Below, piece by piece: positions 1 through 8,083 of a stretch of DNA of 64,000 nt (the stretch's first letter is position 1; every line of letters starts with the position of its first letter). Made by a program: the position numbers and the translations under genes. This DNA is from Caulobacter zeae (GTDB lineage Bacteria > Pseudomonadota > Alphaproteobacteria > Caulobacterales > Caulobacteraceae), in NCBI RefSeq assembly GCF_002858925.1, contig NZ_PJRS01000031.1, forward strand, positions 18,438-82,437, written 5' to 3'. The notes under the pieces were generated by a model that had not been told where the DNA came from, did no database searches, and saw nothing but the letters and a program-made list of their open reading frames with translations.

Positions 1-774
1 GAGCGCCTGGATGCCCAGCTGCTGCTTGGTTTGCAGGGCTTGGAGCTTGGCGCTTTCCTTGGCCAGGTCGGCGTCGACCAGGTTGCCCACACCGGCGTCG
101 AGGCTGTCTTGCAGCTTGCCGACGAAGTTCAGGTGGGTGTCCAGGCCCGTCGAGCTGGTGCCCAGCGAGGCCAGCTTGTTGGTCGTCGTCTGCAGGGCCG
201 TGTCGATGGTGGTGATCATCGTCTTGGCCGCAGCGGCGGTCGTGAAGGTGGTCGTGGTGCTCAGACCGATGCCGGCCAGCGACAGGGTCTTGGAGTTCAC
301 GGTGATCGCCGTGCCGTCCGAGTTGGCCAGGAAGCTGAGCTTCGTGGTCGAACCGTCGATGATGCTGGCGCCGTTGAACTTGGCGTTGGTCACAGCCTTG
401 GTGATCTGGTCGCGCAGCGAGGTGAAGTCAGCCTTCAGCGCGTTGAACGACGCGGTGTTCAGCGAGGTGTCGGAAGCGGCCAGGGCCTTTTCCTTCATCT
501 TGCCGAGCAGGTCGGTGACGGTGTCGCCAGCCGCCAGAGCGACGTCGATCGTGGACTGACCGCGTTGCAGCGAGTCCTTCACGGCGTTGAGCGAGGAAGC
601 GGTGGCCGATTGGTTCTTGGCGGTGGCCCAGATGGCGCCGTTGTCTTTGGCGGAGCCGATCTTCTTGCCGGTGTTGATCCGCTGCTGGGTAACGCCGAGC
701 TCGCTGTTGGTCGAGTTCAGGTTCTGCAGGGCGATCATCGCGCCCGAGTTCGTGTTGATGCTGTTCAGCGCCAT
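1..774 (-). CDS. Flagellin, C-terminus cut by window edge
   Basis: This is a structural subunit of the flagellar filament, secreted by the flagellar export apparatus. The reading frame runs from ATG at 774 to the window edge, giving 258 codons. The N-terminus ([20 protein letters not shown]) is the conserved D0/D1 flagellin helix. The missing part should be about 15 residues, judged from the intact paralogue at 1126–1950, to which it is nearly identical over long stretches (for example [20 protein letters not shown]). The gene has its own sigma-54 promoter and enhancer-like palindromes upstream. It corresponds to the fljJ/K/L type of alpha-flagellins in Caulobacter; the exact orthologue cannot be chosen from this sequence. 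Confidence 0.95.
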   Translation of the reverse strand, partial: MALNSINTNSGAMIALQNLNSTNSELGVTQQRINTGKKIGSAKDNGAIWATAKNQSATASSLNAVKDSLQRGQSTIDVALAAGDTVTDLLGKMKEKALAASDTSLNTASFNALKADFTSLRDQITKAVTNAKFNGASIIDGSTTKLSFLANSDGTAITVNSKTLSLAGIGLSTTTTFTTAAAAKTMITTIDTALQTTTNKLASLGTSSTGLDTHLNFVGKLQDSLDAGVGNLVDADLAKESAKLQALQTKQQLGIQAL

Positions 775-823
775 AACGAATATGTTCCTATTTCAGGTTG
801 TCCGACGTCATTTTGACTGCCGG

Positions 824-836
824 GAGCGTTTTGCTC
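824..836 (-). promoter_or_regulatory. 5'-leader stem-loop of flagellin mRNA
   Basis: In mRNA sense this reads GAGC-AAAAC-GCTC, a perfect 4-bp stem. It starts about 3 nt after the transcription start predicted from the -12 element at 850. The second flagellin gene has hairpins with the same AAAAC loop and different but paired stems (1978–2007). In Caulobacter crescentus FlbT acts on the flagellin 5'-UTR, so this is a candidate target; that link is inference. Confidence 0.5.
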
Positions 837-849
837 GCTGAACTAGGAA

Positions 850-864
850 GCAACTACCGGGCCA
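850..864 (-). promoter_or_regulatory. Sigma-54 (-24/-12) promoter of flagellin 1
   Basis: On the minus strand the site reads TGGCCC-GGTAG-TTGC. It matches the sigma-54 consensus TGGCAC-N5-TTGC with the invariant GG and GC separated by 10 nt. It lies 76 bp before the flagellin start codon at 774. Caulobacter class IV flagellin genes are known to be sigma-54 dependent. Confidence 0.85.
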
Positions 865-938
865 ATCCTGCCCACCCGATGAAAAATTCTAAGTCATTGA
901 AATTACAACGTTATAGGTTCGTTTAGGATACCCTGAGC

Positions 939-984
939 CGGCATTTTTTGCCGAGCGCAGCAACCATCCGGCAAATATTGCCGG
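939..984 (-). promoter_or_regulatory. Two ftr-like enhancer palindromes (candidate FlbD sites)
   Basis: There are two palindromes with the core CGGCA…TGCCG. One is CGGCA-N5-TGCCG at 939–953 and the other is CCGGCAA-N3-TTGCCGG at 968–984. They sit about 100–145 bp upstream of the predicted transcription start of flagellin 1, the normal place for a sigma-54 enhancer. In Caulobacter, FlbD binds palindromic ftr elements of this general form at flagellin and hook promoters. The motif match is from memory, so moderate confidence. Confidence 0.6.
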
Positions 985-1060
985 GCAGGTTTCGGCAGAT
1001 GCGACCGAATTGCCCACCCGCAAACCGACCAGCGATCGCCGAAAATCAGACCCCGGAACA

Positions 1061-1096
1061 AAAGAAAACGCCGGGCGATCTTTCGATCGCCCGGCG
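1061..1096 (-). terminator. Rho-independent terminator of flagellin 2
   Basis: A perfect 12-bp stem (1069–1080 with 1085–1096, loop TTTC on the plus strand) is followed in the minus direction by TTTTCTTT. It lies just 3' of the flagellin stop at 1126. Confidence 0.85.
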
Positions 1097-1125
1097 CTTG
1101 GTCGCCAGGTTCGGCGCTTCTTCGA

Positions 1126-1950
1126 TCAGCCGCGGAAGAGCGACATGATCGATTGGGGCGCCTGGTTGGCGATGGACAGTGCCTGCACGCCCAGTTGCTG
1201 CTTGGTTTGCAGCGACTGCAGCTTGGCGCTTTCCTTGGCCATGTCCGCATCGACCAGGTTGCCGACACCGGCGTCGAGGCTGTCCTGCAGCTTGCCCATG
1301 AAGGTCAAGTGCATGTCCAGGCCCACCGAGTTGGTGCCGAGCGAGGCCAGCTTGTTGGTCGCAGTCTGCAGAGCCGTATCGATCGTGGCGATCATCGTCT
1401 TTGCAGCGGCGGCCGTCGTGAAGGTCGTCGTCGTCGACAGACCGATGCCCGTGAGGGACAGGGTCCGCGAGGTGACGGTGAACGCCGCGCCCGTTTCGTT
1501 CGCCAGGAACGCGAGCTTGGTGGTCGAACCGTCCACCACGCTGGCGCCGTTGAACTTGGCGTTGGTCACGGCCTTGGTGATCTGGTCGCGCAGCGACGTG
1601 AAGTCGGCCTGCAGCGCTTTGAACGAGGCGGTGTTGAGCGAGGTGTCGGAAGCGGCCAGGGCTTTTTCCTTCATCTTGCCGAGCAGGTCGGTGACCGTGT
1701 CGCCGGCCGCCAACGCAACGTCGATGGTCGACTGACCGCGCTGGAGCGAGTCCTTCACGGCATTCAACGAGCTCGAGGTCGCGCGCTGCATCTCCGCCAT
1801 CGACCAGATCGCGCCGTTATCCTTGGCGTTCGCGATCTTCTTGCCGGTGTTGATGCGTTGCTGGGTGGTGGTCAGCTCCGAGTTGGTGGCGTTCAGGTTT
1901 TGCAGCGCGATCATCGCGCCGGCATTGGTGTTGATGGAGTTGGCGATCAT
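1126..1950 (-). CDS. Flagellin (complete, 274 aa)
   Basis: This is a filament subunit with the short 274-residue form usual for Caulobacter alpha-flagellins: conserved N-terminal D0/D1 helices ([20 protein letters not shown]) and C-terminal D1/D0 helices ([21 protein letters not shown]), with only a small variable centre. It is a tandem paralogue of the partial gene at 1–774. Start ATG 1950 is set by the conserved N-terminus and by an AGGTTCCT stretch just upstream. It has its own sigma-54 promoter (2020–2034) and terminator (1061–1096), so it is a separate transcription unit. Confidence 0.96.
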   Translation of the reverse strand: MIANSINTNAGAMIALQNLNATNSELTTTQQRINTGKKIANAKDNGAIWSMAEMQRATSSSLNAVKDSLQRGQSTIDVALAAGDTVTDLLGKMKEKALAASDTSLNTASFKALQADFTSLRDQITKAVTNAKFNGASVVDGSTTKLAFLANETGAAFTVTSRTLSLTGIGLSTTTTFTTAAAAKTMIATIDTALQTATNKLASLGTNSVGLDMHLTFMGKLQDSLDAGVGNLVDADMAKESAKLQSLQTKQQLGVQALSIANQAPQSIMSLFRG

Positions 1951-1977
1951 AGGAACCTACCGTTTTGGTGGAGAGCC

Positions 1978-2007
1978 CCGGCGTTTTGCCGGTCGGGCGT
2001 TTTGCCC
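1978..2007 (-). promoter_or_regulatory. Two 5'-leader stem-loops of flagellin 2 mRNA
   Basis: In mRNA sense there are two consecutive hairpins, GGGC-AAAAC-GCCC (2007–1995) and CCGGC-AAAAC-GCCGG (1992–1978). They fall at about +2 to +31 of the transcript predicted from the -12 element. The loop is identical to that in the flagellin 1 leader while the stem bases differ and remain paired. They could instead act as DNA sites of the ftr type. Confidence 0.5.
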
Positions 2008-2019
2008 GCGGGAACCATC

Positions 2020-2034
2020 GCAAACGGCGGGCCA
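2020..2034 (-). promoter_or_regulatory. Sigma-54 (-24/-12) promoter of flagellin 2
   Basis: The minus strand reads TGGCCC-GCCGT-TTGC, with GG and GC separated by exactly 10 nt, 70 bp before the start codon at 1950. The spacing and sequence parallel the flagellin 1 promoter. Confidence 0.85.
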
Positions 2035-2099
2035 GTTCAGGCCAAATCGCAATCCACTGAAATAAAACGGAAATTTCGAAGCATGGGCCGGAAACGAAA

Positions 2100-2130
2100 C
2101 CGCCCGGCGAATGCAACATTCGCCGGGCGG
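2100..2130 (-). terminator. Terminator of flbT–flaF transcript
   Basis: A perfect 14-bp stem (2100–2113 with 2117–2130, 3-nt loop) is followed in the minus direction by TTTCGTTT. It ends the flbT–flaF operon just upstream of the flagellin 2 promoter. The plus direction also has a short T run (GTTTTT), so it may work both ways. Confidence 0.8.
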
Positions 2131-2182
2131 CAGGTTTTTCCGAAGAGAGGCGGCAATCGGCGCCGAGCTAGGCCTTAAGCGA

Positions 2183-2545
2183 TCAGGCCGCTTCCGCGCG
2201 GCCGGCCAGCCCCTGCATGATCATGCGGTTGATCTCGATCAGCGGCTCGAAGTCTTCCTCCTTGCGCATGACCAGGCTCGAGTGACGCCCCACCCAGATG
2301 CTCAGCGAGATGATGCTCGCGCGAAGCTCCTTGGTCATGGTGTTCTCAGGCAGCGCGCAATCGGTTGCCAGCGCCGACCAGACGCGACGGTTCCAGTCCA
2401 GCGCGTGGATGCGCGTCTGGATGTCGTTCACGTCGGCCTGGGAAGCCTCCATGAGGGCGCGCGTCACCTGTCCGAACAGACGATACTCGACCTCGCGCGG
2501 ATTCTCAGTCCTGGTCGCCGCCTGCTGGTAGGCCCGAAGAGACAT
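2183..2545 (-). CDS. flaF: FlaF flagellin synthesis regulator
   Basis: FlaF is a small cytoplasmic protein (120 aa) needed for flagellin production and secretion in Caulobacter and rhizobia. The sequence matches the family along its whole length (N-terminal [10 protein letters not shown], central [19 protein letters not shown]-terminal [12 protein letters not shown]). Its start overlaps the 3' end of flbT by 41 bp in a different frame, so the two are co-transcribed and probably translationally coupled. In C. crescentus FlaF and FlbT act in opposite ways on flagellin translation. Confidence 0.95.
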   Translation of the reverse strand: MSLRAYQQAATRTENPREVEYRLFGQVTRALMEASQADVNDIQTRIHALDWNRRVWSALATDCALPENTMTKELRASIISLSIWVGRHSSLVMRKEEDFEPLIEINRMIMQGLAGRAEAA

Positions 2546-2930
2546 TCCCCAACCTCTCGTCTTCGTAATCGATCAACTTACGGCTCAGCATGAGCGCCTT
2601 GTAGTACTCGCGGGCCATGACGTGCTTGGAGATCGCGATGCAATCGGCCAGCACGCCAGGATTACGAACCACGCCCATGAACTCGGTCAGGCGCGTGGCG
2701 AACTCGTCGTAGTATTTCTCCGCGCCGCTCTCTTCCAGGTACATCATCATGACCGGGAAGTAGATGTGACGCGATGGCGTGGTCACCTGGTCGGGCTGCA
2801 TGATGTCCTTTTCACGCAGCACCGAGGCCTTGTTCTGCAGGACCAGCACCCCGCGACGATCGCCGTTCTGGACGACCGCCCCGTTGAGCACGAATTTCTC
2901 GCCGGGCTTCAGCGACAGCTTCAAAGGCAC
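2505..2930 (-). CDS. flbT: FlbT flagellin mRNA regulator
   Basis: FlbT is a post-transcriptional regulator. In C. crescentus it binds the flagellin mRNA 5'-UTR and lowers its stability until the hook is complete. This 141-aa protein has the normal family length and features ([20 protein letters not shown] at the start, [12 protein letters not shown] in the middle, [15 protein letters not shown] near the end). It is first in the flbT–flaF operon and divergent from the flbA-type gene. The flagellin leader hairpins at 824–836 and 1978–2007 are plausible targets in this organism. Confidence 0.95.
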   Translation of the reverse strand: MPLKLSLKPGEKFVLNGAVVQNGDRRGVLVLQNKASVLREKDIMQPDQVTTPSRHIYFPVMMMYLEESGAEKYYDEFATRLTEFMGVVRNPGVLADCIAISKHVMAREYYKALMLSRKLIDYEDERLGNVSSGLPAGGDQD

Positions 2931-3059
2931 TTCTAGCCGTTCCTTTCTATCGCTGCGCCCGTCCGCCTCGATGGCGGTTCGCCGGTATGGCGTTCGACCG
3001 GAACCTAGAGGGCAGCGGGTTAACGCCCTATTGCCGGCCGCGCGACCGTAAGTCGCAGC

Positions 3060-3075
3060 TTAGGACACAATTAAG
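3060..3075 (+). promoter_or_regulatory. Candidate CtrA box upstream of flbA
   Basis: TTAG-N7-TTAAG closely resembles the CtrA full site TTAA-N7-TTAAC and lies 47 bp before the flbA start. CtrA drives many early flagellar genes in Caulobacter. A further TTAAC half-site lies about 40 bp upstream. The match is short, so this is a suggestion only. Confidence 0.35.
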
Positions 3076-3121
3076 CATACTCGCCCAGAGGATGAAGCCA
3101 CCCAATCGCCAAGGTGTACGC

Positions 3122-4915
3122 ATGTCCCGCAATCTCGGCTCCGGAATCTCGGCCGCCGCCCTCGCAACCGCCCAGGAGGCGGCCGGTCAAGGGGTCCTTC
3201 CGGGCCTGCGCGCGTCCCAGCTGGGCGATTCCGCCTCCGCCGATTCGATCGCCCGCCTCAATCGCGAGGCCACCGCGATCCAGGATCCGGCCACCATCAA
3301 GCTGCTGAACAAGGCGATCATCGCCGTGCAGCGCGGTGAGTACGTCCTGGCCGAAAAGACCGCCCTCAAGGCGCTCAAGAAGAACGAGCGCGCGGGCCCA
3401 GCCTGGCACGTCCTGGCCGTGGCCCGTGAGAAGACGGGCGACTTCGCCTCGTCGATGCATTGCTACGAAGCCGCGCTGAAGCTCCTGCCCGACGAGTCCG
3501 CCGTGGCCGGCGACCTTGGCCGCCTGGCCTTCCGCATGGAGATGCCGGAAATCGCCGCCAAGCTGTTCATGCACTGCCTGAACGCCAATCCCGCCAGCCT
3601 GGAAGCGACCAACAACCTGGCCTGCGCCCTGCGCGACCTGAACCAGGAATCGGCGGCGATCGACATCCTCAAGCCCGCCATCCAGACCAATCCCACCCAG
3701 CCGGTGCTGTGGAATACCCTGGGCACGGTGATGTGCAGCCTGGGCGAAGGCCGCACCGCCGTGACCTTCTTCGACGAGGCGCTGCGCCTGGCCCCCCTGT
3801 TCGGCAAGGGCCTGCACAACCGCGCCTTCGCCCGCCTCGACCTGGGCGACGTGGAAGGCGCCCTGGCCGACTGCGACGCCGGCATCCTGGTCGCCGATTC
3901 CGCGGAAGACCTGGCGGCCATGAGCTTCGCGCGCTCGACCATCCTGCTGGCGCTGGGCCGCGTGACCGAGGGCTGGGCCGCCTACAGCGCGCGCCTGTCC
4001 ACCGAGTTGGCCGGCGTTCCCAACTACCAGTTCCCGGTCAAGCGCTGGACGCCCGACCAGGGCTTCGCCGGCAAGCACATCCTGGTCGTGGCCGAGCAGG
4101 GTCTGGGCGACGAGGTGATGTTCGCCAACACCCTGCCCGACGTCGCGGAGGCCGTGGGCCCGGACGGCGGGCTGTCGATCCTGGTCGAGCGCCGCCTCGT
4201 GCCGCTGTTCGAGCGCAGCTATCCGGAAGCGAACGTCGCCGTTCACCGCACCGTCTCCTACCAGGGCCACATCTACCGCGACGCCCCGTTCATCGAGGAC
4301 TGGTCGGGCATCGACTGCTGGGTCCCCATGGGCTCGCTGCTGGAGACCCTGCGCCCGTCGGTGGAGGCCTTCCCCCAGCGCGAGCGCTTCCTCACCCCCG
4401 ATCCCGAACGCGTCGCGCATTGGAAGAAGGTGCTGGAGGACGCCCCGCCCGGACCCAAGGTCGGCCTGCTCTGGAAGAGCCTGAAGCTGAACGCCGAGCG
4501 CGCCCGCCTGTTCTCGCCCTTCGAGCTGTGGGAACCCGTCCTGAAGACGCCCGGCGTGTCGTTCATCAACCTGCAATACGGCGACTGCGACGAAGAGATC
4601 GCCTACGCCCGCGAGCAACTGGGCGTCGAGATCTGGACCCCGCCGGGCATCGACCTGAAGCAGGATCTGGACGACGTGGCCGCCCTCTCCTGCGCGCTGG
4701 ATCTGGTGATCGGCTTCTCCAACGCCACCATCAACCTGGCCGGCGCGTGCGGCGCCCCGATCTGGATGCTGACCGGCGCGGCCTCGTGGACGCGCCTGGG
4801 CTCGGACCATTCGCCCTGGTATCCGCAGTGCCGCTGCTTCATCGCGCCGGACTACGACGACTGGCGGCCGATCATGGCCGACGTCGCCGGCGCCCTGGCC
4901 GATTTCGCGAAGTAG
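3122..4915 (+). CDS. flbA: FlbA/FlmG-type TPR and glycosyltransferase-like flagellar protein
   Basis: This 597-aa protein has two parts. Residues about 45–310 form tandem TPR repeats (for example AWHVLAVAREKTGDFASSMH, LWNTLGTVMCSLGEGRTAV). Residues about 350–597 resemble a GT-B-like domain (GKHILVVAEQGLGDEVMF, then VIGFSNATINLAGACGAPIW). Caulobacter FlbA (in the alpha-flagellin cluster) and FlmG (the flagellin pseudaminic acid transferase) both have this layout; TPRs bind flagellin and the C-terminal domain transfers the sugar. The position next to flbT favours FlbA. ATG 3122 was preferred over an upstream in-frame start at 2987 because the extension runs through the promoter region and is not protein-like. 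Confidence 0.75.
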   Translation: MSRNLGSGISAAALATAQEAAGQGVLPGLRASQLGDSASADSIARLNREATAIQDPATIKLLNKAIIAVQRGEYVLAEKTALKALKKNERAGPAWHVLAVAREKTGDFASSMHCYEAALKLLPDESAVAGDLGRLAFRMEMPEIAAKLFMHCLNANPASLEATNNLACALRDLNQESAAIDILKPAIQTNPTQPVLWNTLGTVMCSLGEGRTAVTFFDEALRLAPLFGKGLHNRAFARLDLGDVEGALADCDAGILVADSAEDLAAMSFARSTILLALGRVTEGWAAYSARLSTELAGVPNYQFPVKRWTPDQGFAGKHILVVAEQGLGDEVMFANTLPDVAEAVGPDGGLSILVERRLVPLFERSYPEANVAVHRTVSYQGHIYRDAPFIEDWSGIDCWVPMGSLLETLRPSVEAFPQRERFLTPDPERVAHWKKVLEDAPPGPKVGLLWKSLKLNAERARLFSPFELWEPVLKTPGVSFINLQYGDCDEEIAYAREQLGVEIWTPPGIDLKQDLDDVAALSCALDLVIGFSNATINLAGACGAPIWMLTGAASWTRLGSDHSPWYPQCRCFIAPDYDDWRPIMADVAGALADFAK

Positions 4916-4951
4916 ACGGCCAGGAACATCGGGCGCCGGGGCGGGTTTGAT

Positions 4952-4987
4952 TCCCTGAACGGGCGACGATCGTCGCCCCATCAGGGA
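4952..4987 (+). promoter_or_regulatory. Hairpin that pairs the ribosome binding site
   Basis: TCCCTGA (4952–4958) pairs with TCAGGGA (4981–4987), enclosing a perfect 18-bp palindrome GGGCGACGATCGTCGCCC (4961–4978). The right arm contains most of the Shine-Dalgarno AGGGAG for the ATG at 4996. It could act as a translational switch, or partly as the terminator of flbA, although no T run follows. Confidence 0.5.
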
Positions 4988-4995
4988 GACCCGCC

Positions 4996-5376
4996 ATGCC
5001 GCCGGAAAACGACTACGATCCGCAGGATGTCGCCGAGGTTCTGGACGAGACCAACCTGACCGATGACGGCCAGGAGATCGCCAATTTCGACGAGATCGAC
5101 GACGTCTACGACGTCACCCAGGCCGAAGACGACGCATCCGAGGACGAAGACGACGACGACCTCCTCGACGAGTCCGAGTTCGACGAGATCGACGACGAGC
5201 TCGAGGCCGGCCGCGACGACGAAGGCCTCGACGTCGAGCGCGAACCGCTGGACCCCGTCGGCGGCGGCCTGTCGGACGAGGACGTGATCTCGACCGACGA
5301 CGAGGAGCCGTCCGACTACGAGTCGACTCGCCTGGCCGAAGACGACATCGAGGCCCTCGGCTACGAGCGCCGCTAG
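4996..5376 (+). CDS. Extremely acidic small protein, unknown function
   Basis: This 126-aa protein is dominated by Asp and Glu (for example DDASEDEDDDDLLDESEFDE) and has almost no hydrophobic core, so it is probably disordered. No domain is recognised. The start ATG 4996 has a strong Shine-Dalgarno (AGGGAG) that is buried in the hairpin 4952–4987. Acidic repeat-rich proteins of this sort can bind cations or act as nucleic-acid mimics, but nothing here decides. The frame is open and follows the high-GC third-position bias of its neighbours. Confidence 0.7.
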   Translation: MPPENDYDPQDVAEVLDETNLTDDGQEIANFDEIDDVYDVTQAEDDASEDEDDDDLLDESEFDEIDDELEAGRDDEGLDVEREPLDPVGGGLSDEDVISTDDEEPSDYESTRLAEDDIEALGYERR

Positions 5377-5492
5377 GCCACGATCGTCAAAACCCCGCTC
5401 GAAGCGTTCTAGCCGCGCTCTTCGCACGGCCATAGTTGCGCTGTCCGCACCGTCACGTCAGGCTGTCGCAAGGCCCGACAGGAGATCACCGC

Positions 5493-5660
5493 ATGTCCGA
5501 TCCGAAGCCCGAAAAGCCCCCCGAGAAGCCGCAAGACGAAGCCGAACAGCCGGAATACCTGGAAGACCAACTGGAGGAAGGCCTGGAGGACAGCTTCCCC
5601 GCCAGCGATCCGCCGTCGGTGGCGCGCCGCCATCGCCAGCCTCCGCACAACCCGTCTTGA
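5493..5660 (+). CDS. Small conserved hypothetical protein (55 aa)
   Basis: A Pro/Glu-rich 55-residue protein whose centre carries LEEGLEDSFPASDPPSV. I recall this motif in short alphaproteobacterial proteins of unknown role. ATG 5493 was chosen over an upstream in-frame start (5436) because AGGAG lies 8–12 nt before it and the extension is not protein-like. The gene sits alone between the acidic protein and the MoxR ATPase. Confidence 0.65.
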   Translation: MSDPKPEKPPEKPQDEAEQPEYLEDQLEEGLEDSFPASDPPSVARRHRQPPHNPS

Positions 5661-5750
5661 TCGCGCGGCGCGGCTCTGTAGGTTAGCCCTGAAGATTTGA
5701 ACACTTGTTCGAGGCGCGCTCCATCCGGGGCCGCCGTCCAGGGACACCGC

Positions 5751-6617
5751 ATGAGCTCGCGCTTCGAAGGCACCGCCGACTATGTCGCCACCGAGGACCT
5801 GAAGGTCGCCGTCAACGCGGCCGTGGCCCTGGAACGCCCCCTGCTGATCAAGGGCGAGCCGGGCACCGGCAAGACGGTGTTGGCCTACGAGGTCGCCAAG
5901 GCGATGAACGCCCCGCTGCTGACCTGGCACATCAAGTCGACGACCAAGGCCCAGCAGGGCCTCTACGAGTACGACGCCGTCACCCGCCTGCGCGACAGCC
6001 AGCTGGGCGACGAGCGCGTCAAGGACGTCAAGAACTACATCAAGAAGGGCAAGCTCTGGGAGGCGTTCGAATCGCCCGTCCGCCCCGTGCTGCTGATCGA
6101 CGAGATCGACAAGGCCGACATCGAGTTCCCGAACGACCTCCTGCAGGAGCTCGATCGCATGGAGTTCTTCGTCTACGAGACCGGCGAGACCATCAAGGCC
6201 CAGGTGCGGCCGGTGATGATCATCACCTCCAACAACGAGAAGGAACTGCCGGACGCCTTCCTGCGCCGCTGCTTCTTCCACTACATCCGCTTCCCCGAGG
6301 AGCAGACGATGCAGGCCATCGTCGACGTGCACTTCCCGGGCATCAAGCAGAAGCTGGTCGCCGAGGCGCTGCGCATCTTCTACGACATGCGCAAGGTTCC
6401 GGGCCTGAAGAAGAAACCGTCGACCTCGGAGCTGCTGGACTGGCTGAAGCTGCTGCTCGTCGAGGACATCGACGAGACCGTGCTGCGCGAGAAGGATCCG
6501 ACCAAGCTGATCCCGCCGCTGCACGGCGCCCTGCTGAAGAACGAGCAGGACGTCCACCTGTTCGAGCGCCTGGCCTTCCTGGCCCGCCGCGAGGGCAGCG
6601 CCCGTCCGGGCCAATAG
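5751..6617 (+). CDS. MoxR-family AAA+ ATPase
   Basis: This is a 288-aa AAA+ ATPase of the MoxR/CoxD type, expected to act as a chaperone that activates or assembles partner enzymes, usually with a VWA-domain protein. The Walker A is GEPGTGKT (residues about 36–43), the Walker B is PVLLIDEID (about 116–124), and sensor 1 is IITSNNE with the arginine-finger region DAFLRRC. No VWA gene follows in this window, which is unusual; the next gene is a lipoprotein. ATG 5751 gives the standard N-terminus. Confidence 0.9.
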   Translation: MSSRFEGTADYVATEDLKVAVNAAVALERPLLIKGEPGTGKTVLAYEVAKAMNAPLLTWHIKSTTKAQQGLYEYDAVTRLRDSQLGDERVKDVKNYIKKGKLWEAFESPVRPVLLIDEIDKADIEFPNDLLQELDRMEFFVYETGETIKAQVRPVMIITSNNEKELPDAFLRRCFFHYIRFPEEQTMQAIVDVHFPGIKQKLVAEALRIFYDMRKVPGLKKKPSTSELLDWLKLLLVEDIDETVLREKDPTKLIPPLHGALLKNEQDVHLFERLAFLARREGSARPGQ

Positions 6618-6693
6618 TCCCGTTACCGCAATTTCATTGGACGCCGGTCGCCGAGCCGCACACCTTCGCGCCGAACGTGAAGGATATTCCCCG

Positions 6694-7527
6694 ATGCGCC
6701 TCATCCTGGTCCTGGCCGCCGGCGCCGCCGCCCTCGCCGCCTGCTCGCCGCCCGCCTCGGTGAAGACCGAGCGGCACGAGCGCGTGATCCACAAGCGCGA
6801 GCCGCTACGCGCCATCGAGCGCCTGGACTGCCCCGACCGCCAGGGCCGGCTGACCCGTGTCAGCATCGCGCCGGACGGCAAGTCGTGCGGCTACGCCGGC
6901 GACAACGCCGAGGTGACCCTGCGCCTGGTGGCCCTGCAAGGCGACGACGCCGAGGCGGCGCTGAACCCGATCGAGACCGACCTCAAGGCCCTGATGCCGC
7001 ACCTGAAGGCTCCGGCCGCCCCGGGCGCGCCGAAAGGCAAGGAAACCGCGCAGATCAGGCTGCCCGGCGTCAGCATCGACGCCCGCGACGAAGGCGCGAA
7101 CATCCGTATCGGCGGCATGACCATCAACGCCGACGACGGCGAGGCCCAGGTCCGCATCACCAAGAACGTCACCAGCAAGGACGGCGAGCGCACCACTTCG
7201 GTCGAGGAGCGCAAGGACGGCGGCCGCGAAAGCCGCACCGTCCGCGTCAGCAGCTCCGACGACAAGGACGGCGAGGTCGACATCCGCGCCGACGACCACG
7301 GCGCGGTGGTTCGCCATCGCCAGAAGGAGAACGACGGCGTGCGCGCCACCCTCGTCCTGGCCAGCGATAAGGCCCCTGGCGGCTATCACCTGGCCGGCTA
7401 TGAAGCCCGCGGCCCCAAGGGCGGCCCGCTGGCCGTGGCCATCGTAAAGGCCAAGGACCGCAACTCCGAGGACGGCGACCTCTTCAAGGACATGAAGGCC
7501 CTGGTCCGCCACAACGTGGGCGGGTGA
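6694..7527 (+). CDS. Putative lipoprotein, unknown function
   Basis: This 277-aa protein has a lipoprotein signal peptide (MRLILVLAAGAAALAAC; the lipobox Cys is residue 17). The mature part is charged and of low complexity, with repeated beta-like segments (for example GANIRIGGMTINADDGEAQV) followed by a better-ordered C-terminal region (RATLVLASDKAPGGYHLAGY). It is probably anchored in the outer or inner membrane facing the periplasm. No family is recognised. ATG 6694 is set by the signal peptide. Confidence 0.8.
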   Translation: MRLILVLAAGAAALAACSPPASVKTERHERVIHKREPLRAIERLDCPDRQGRLTRVSIAPDGKSCGYAGDNAEVTLRLVALQGDDAEAALNPIETDLKALMPHLKAPAAPGAPKGKETAQIRLPGVSIDARDEGANIRIGGMTINADDGEAQVRITKNVTSKDGERTTSVEERKDGGRESRTVRVSSSDDKDGEVDIRADDHGAVVRHRQKENDGVRATLVLASDKAPGGYHLAGYEARGPKGGPLAVAIVKAKDRNSEDGDLFKDMKALVRHNVGG

Positions 7528-7534
7528 GGCCTAA

Positions 7535-7672
7535 AGGAACCTCCCCCTGTGGGGGAGGTGATCGCGAAGCGATCGGTGGGGGGCGTGATCGCGGGGTCGG
7601 CCGACTTCTCGGCAGCTGAAAACGTCCCCCCACCGGCCTTCGGCCGCCTCCCCCATTAGGGGGAGGCTCTCT
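7535..7672 (+). repeat. Family 1 palindromic intergenic repeat (BIME-like)
   Basis: Two inverted arms surround a short unrelated spacer. The left arm is CCTCCCCCTGTGGGGGAGG followed by GATCGCGAAGCGATC; the right arm contains CCGGCCTTCGGCCGCC then a CTCCCCC/GGGGGAG pair. The left arm is almost identical, over roughly 45 bases, to copies at 21770 and 26207. It lies between convergent genes, so it can also act as a terminator. Confidence 0.85.
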
Positions 7673-7673
7673 A

Positions 7674-8045
7674 TCAGATCGGCGTGACTTCCATCACCTT
7701 GTAGGTCAGCGGCCGGCCGTCCTCGTCGGTCACGGTGACGTACTCGCCGACGGCGAAGCGGTGCTGGCCCAGGCGGTGGACGGGCTCGTCGTCGATCTGA
7801 TCGTCCTCGTCATAGTCGAAGAACCAGCGCTCGCCGCGCCGGGCCAGGCGGCCGTCGGCCGCGTCCTCGTCGGGAGCGAAGCGGCGCACCGCACAGTCCT
7901 TCCTCGCCTTGGCGTACTCGGCCTCGTCCAGGTGACCGTCGGCCGTCAGCGGCGCGGTCAGGGCGTAGCCGCGATGATCGTCGCCGCCGGCGAATTCGGT
8001 GCCCGGATTGCGGGCCAGACGCATGACGATGCGCGATAGGGACAT
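7674..8045 (-). CDS. Hypothetical protein, 123 aa
   Basis: A small soluble protein with no family I recognise. The C-terminal part (HRFAVGEYVTVTDEDGRPLTYKV in two overlapping turns) looks like a small beta-barrel fold. The middle is acidic (FDYDEDDQIDDEP). It is 38 bp downstream of the universal stress protein gene on the same strand, so the two are likely co-transcribed and may share stress-linked expression. Confidence 0.7.
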   Translation of the reverse strand: MSLSRIVMRLARNPGTEFAGGDDHRGYALTAPLTADGHLDEAEYAKARKDCAVRRFAPDEDAADGRLARRGERWFFDYDEDDQIDDEPVHRLGQHRFAVGEYVTVTDEDGRPLTYKVMEVTPI

Positions 8046-8083
8046 GAGCTGCCTCCTTCTTCTTGGTCTTCTTGATTGAATGG

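Noticed and set aside
2100..2130. The 14-bp stem before the flagellin 2 promoter as a FlbD enhancer
   Set aside because: It is followed by a T run in the direction of flaF transcription and lacks the CGGCA…TGCCG core, so a terminator is the better reading.
3071..4981. 636-codon minus-strand frame opposite flbA
   Set aside because: The composition (Gly/Arg/His/Gln) and lack of any motif show it is a shadow of the TPR gene.
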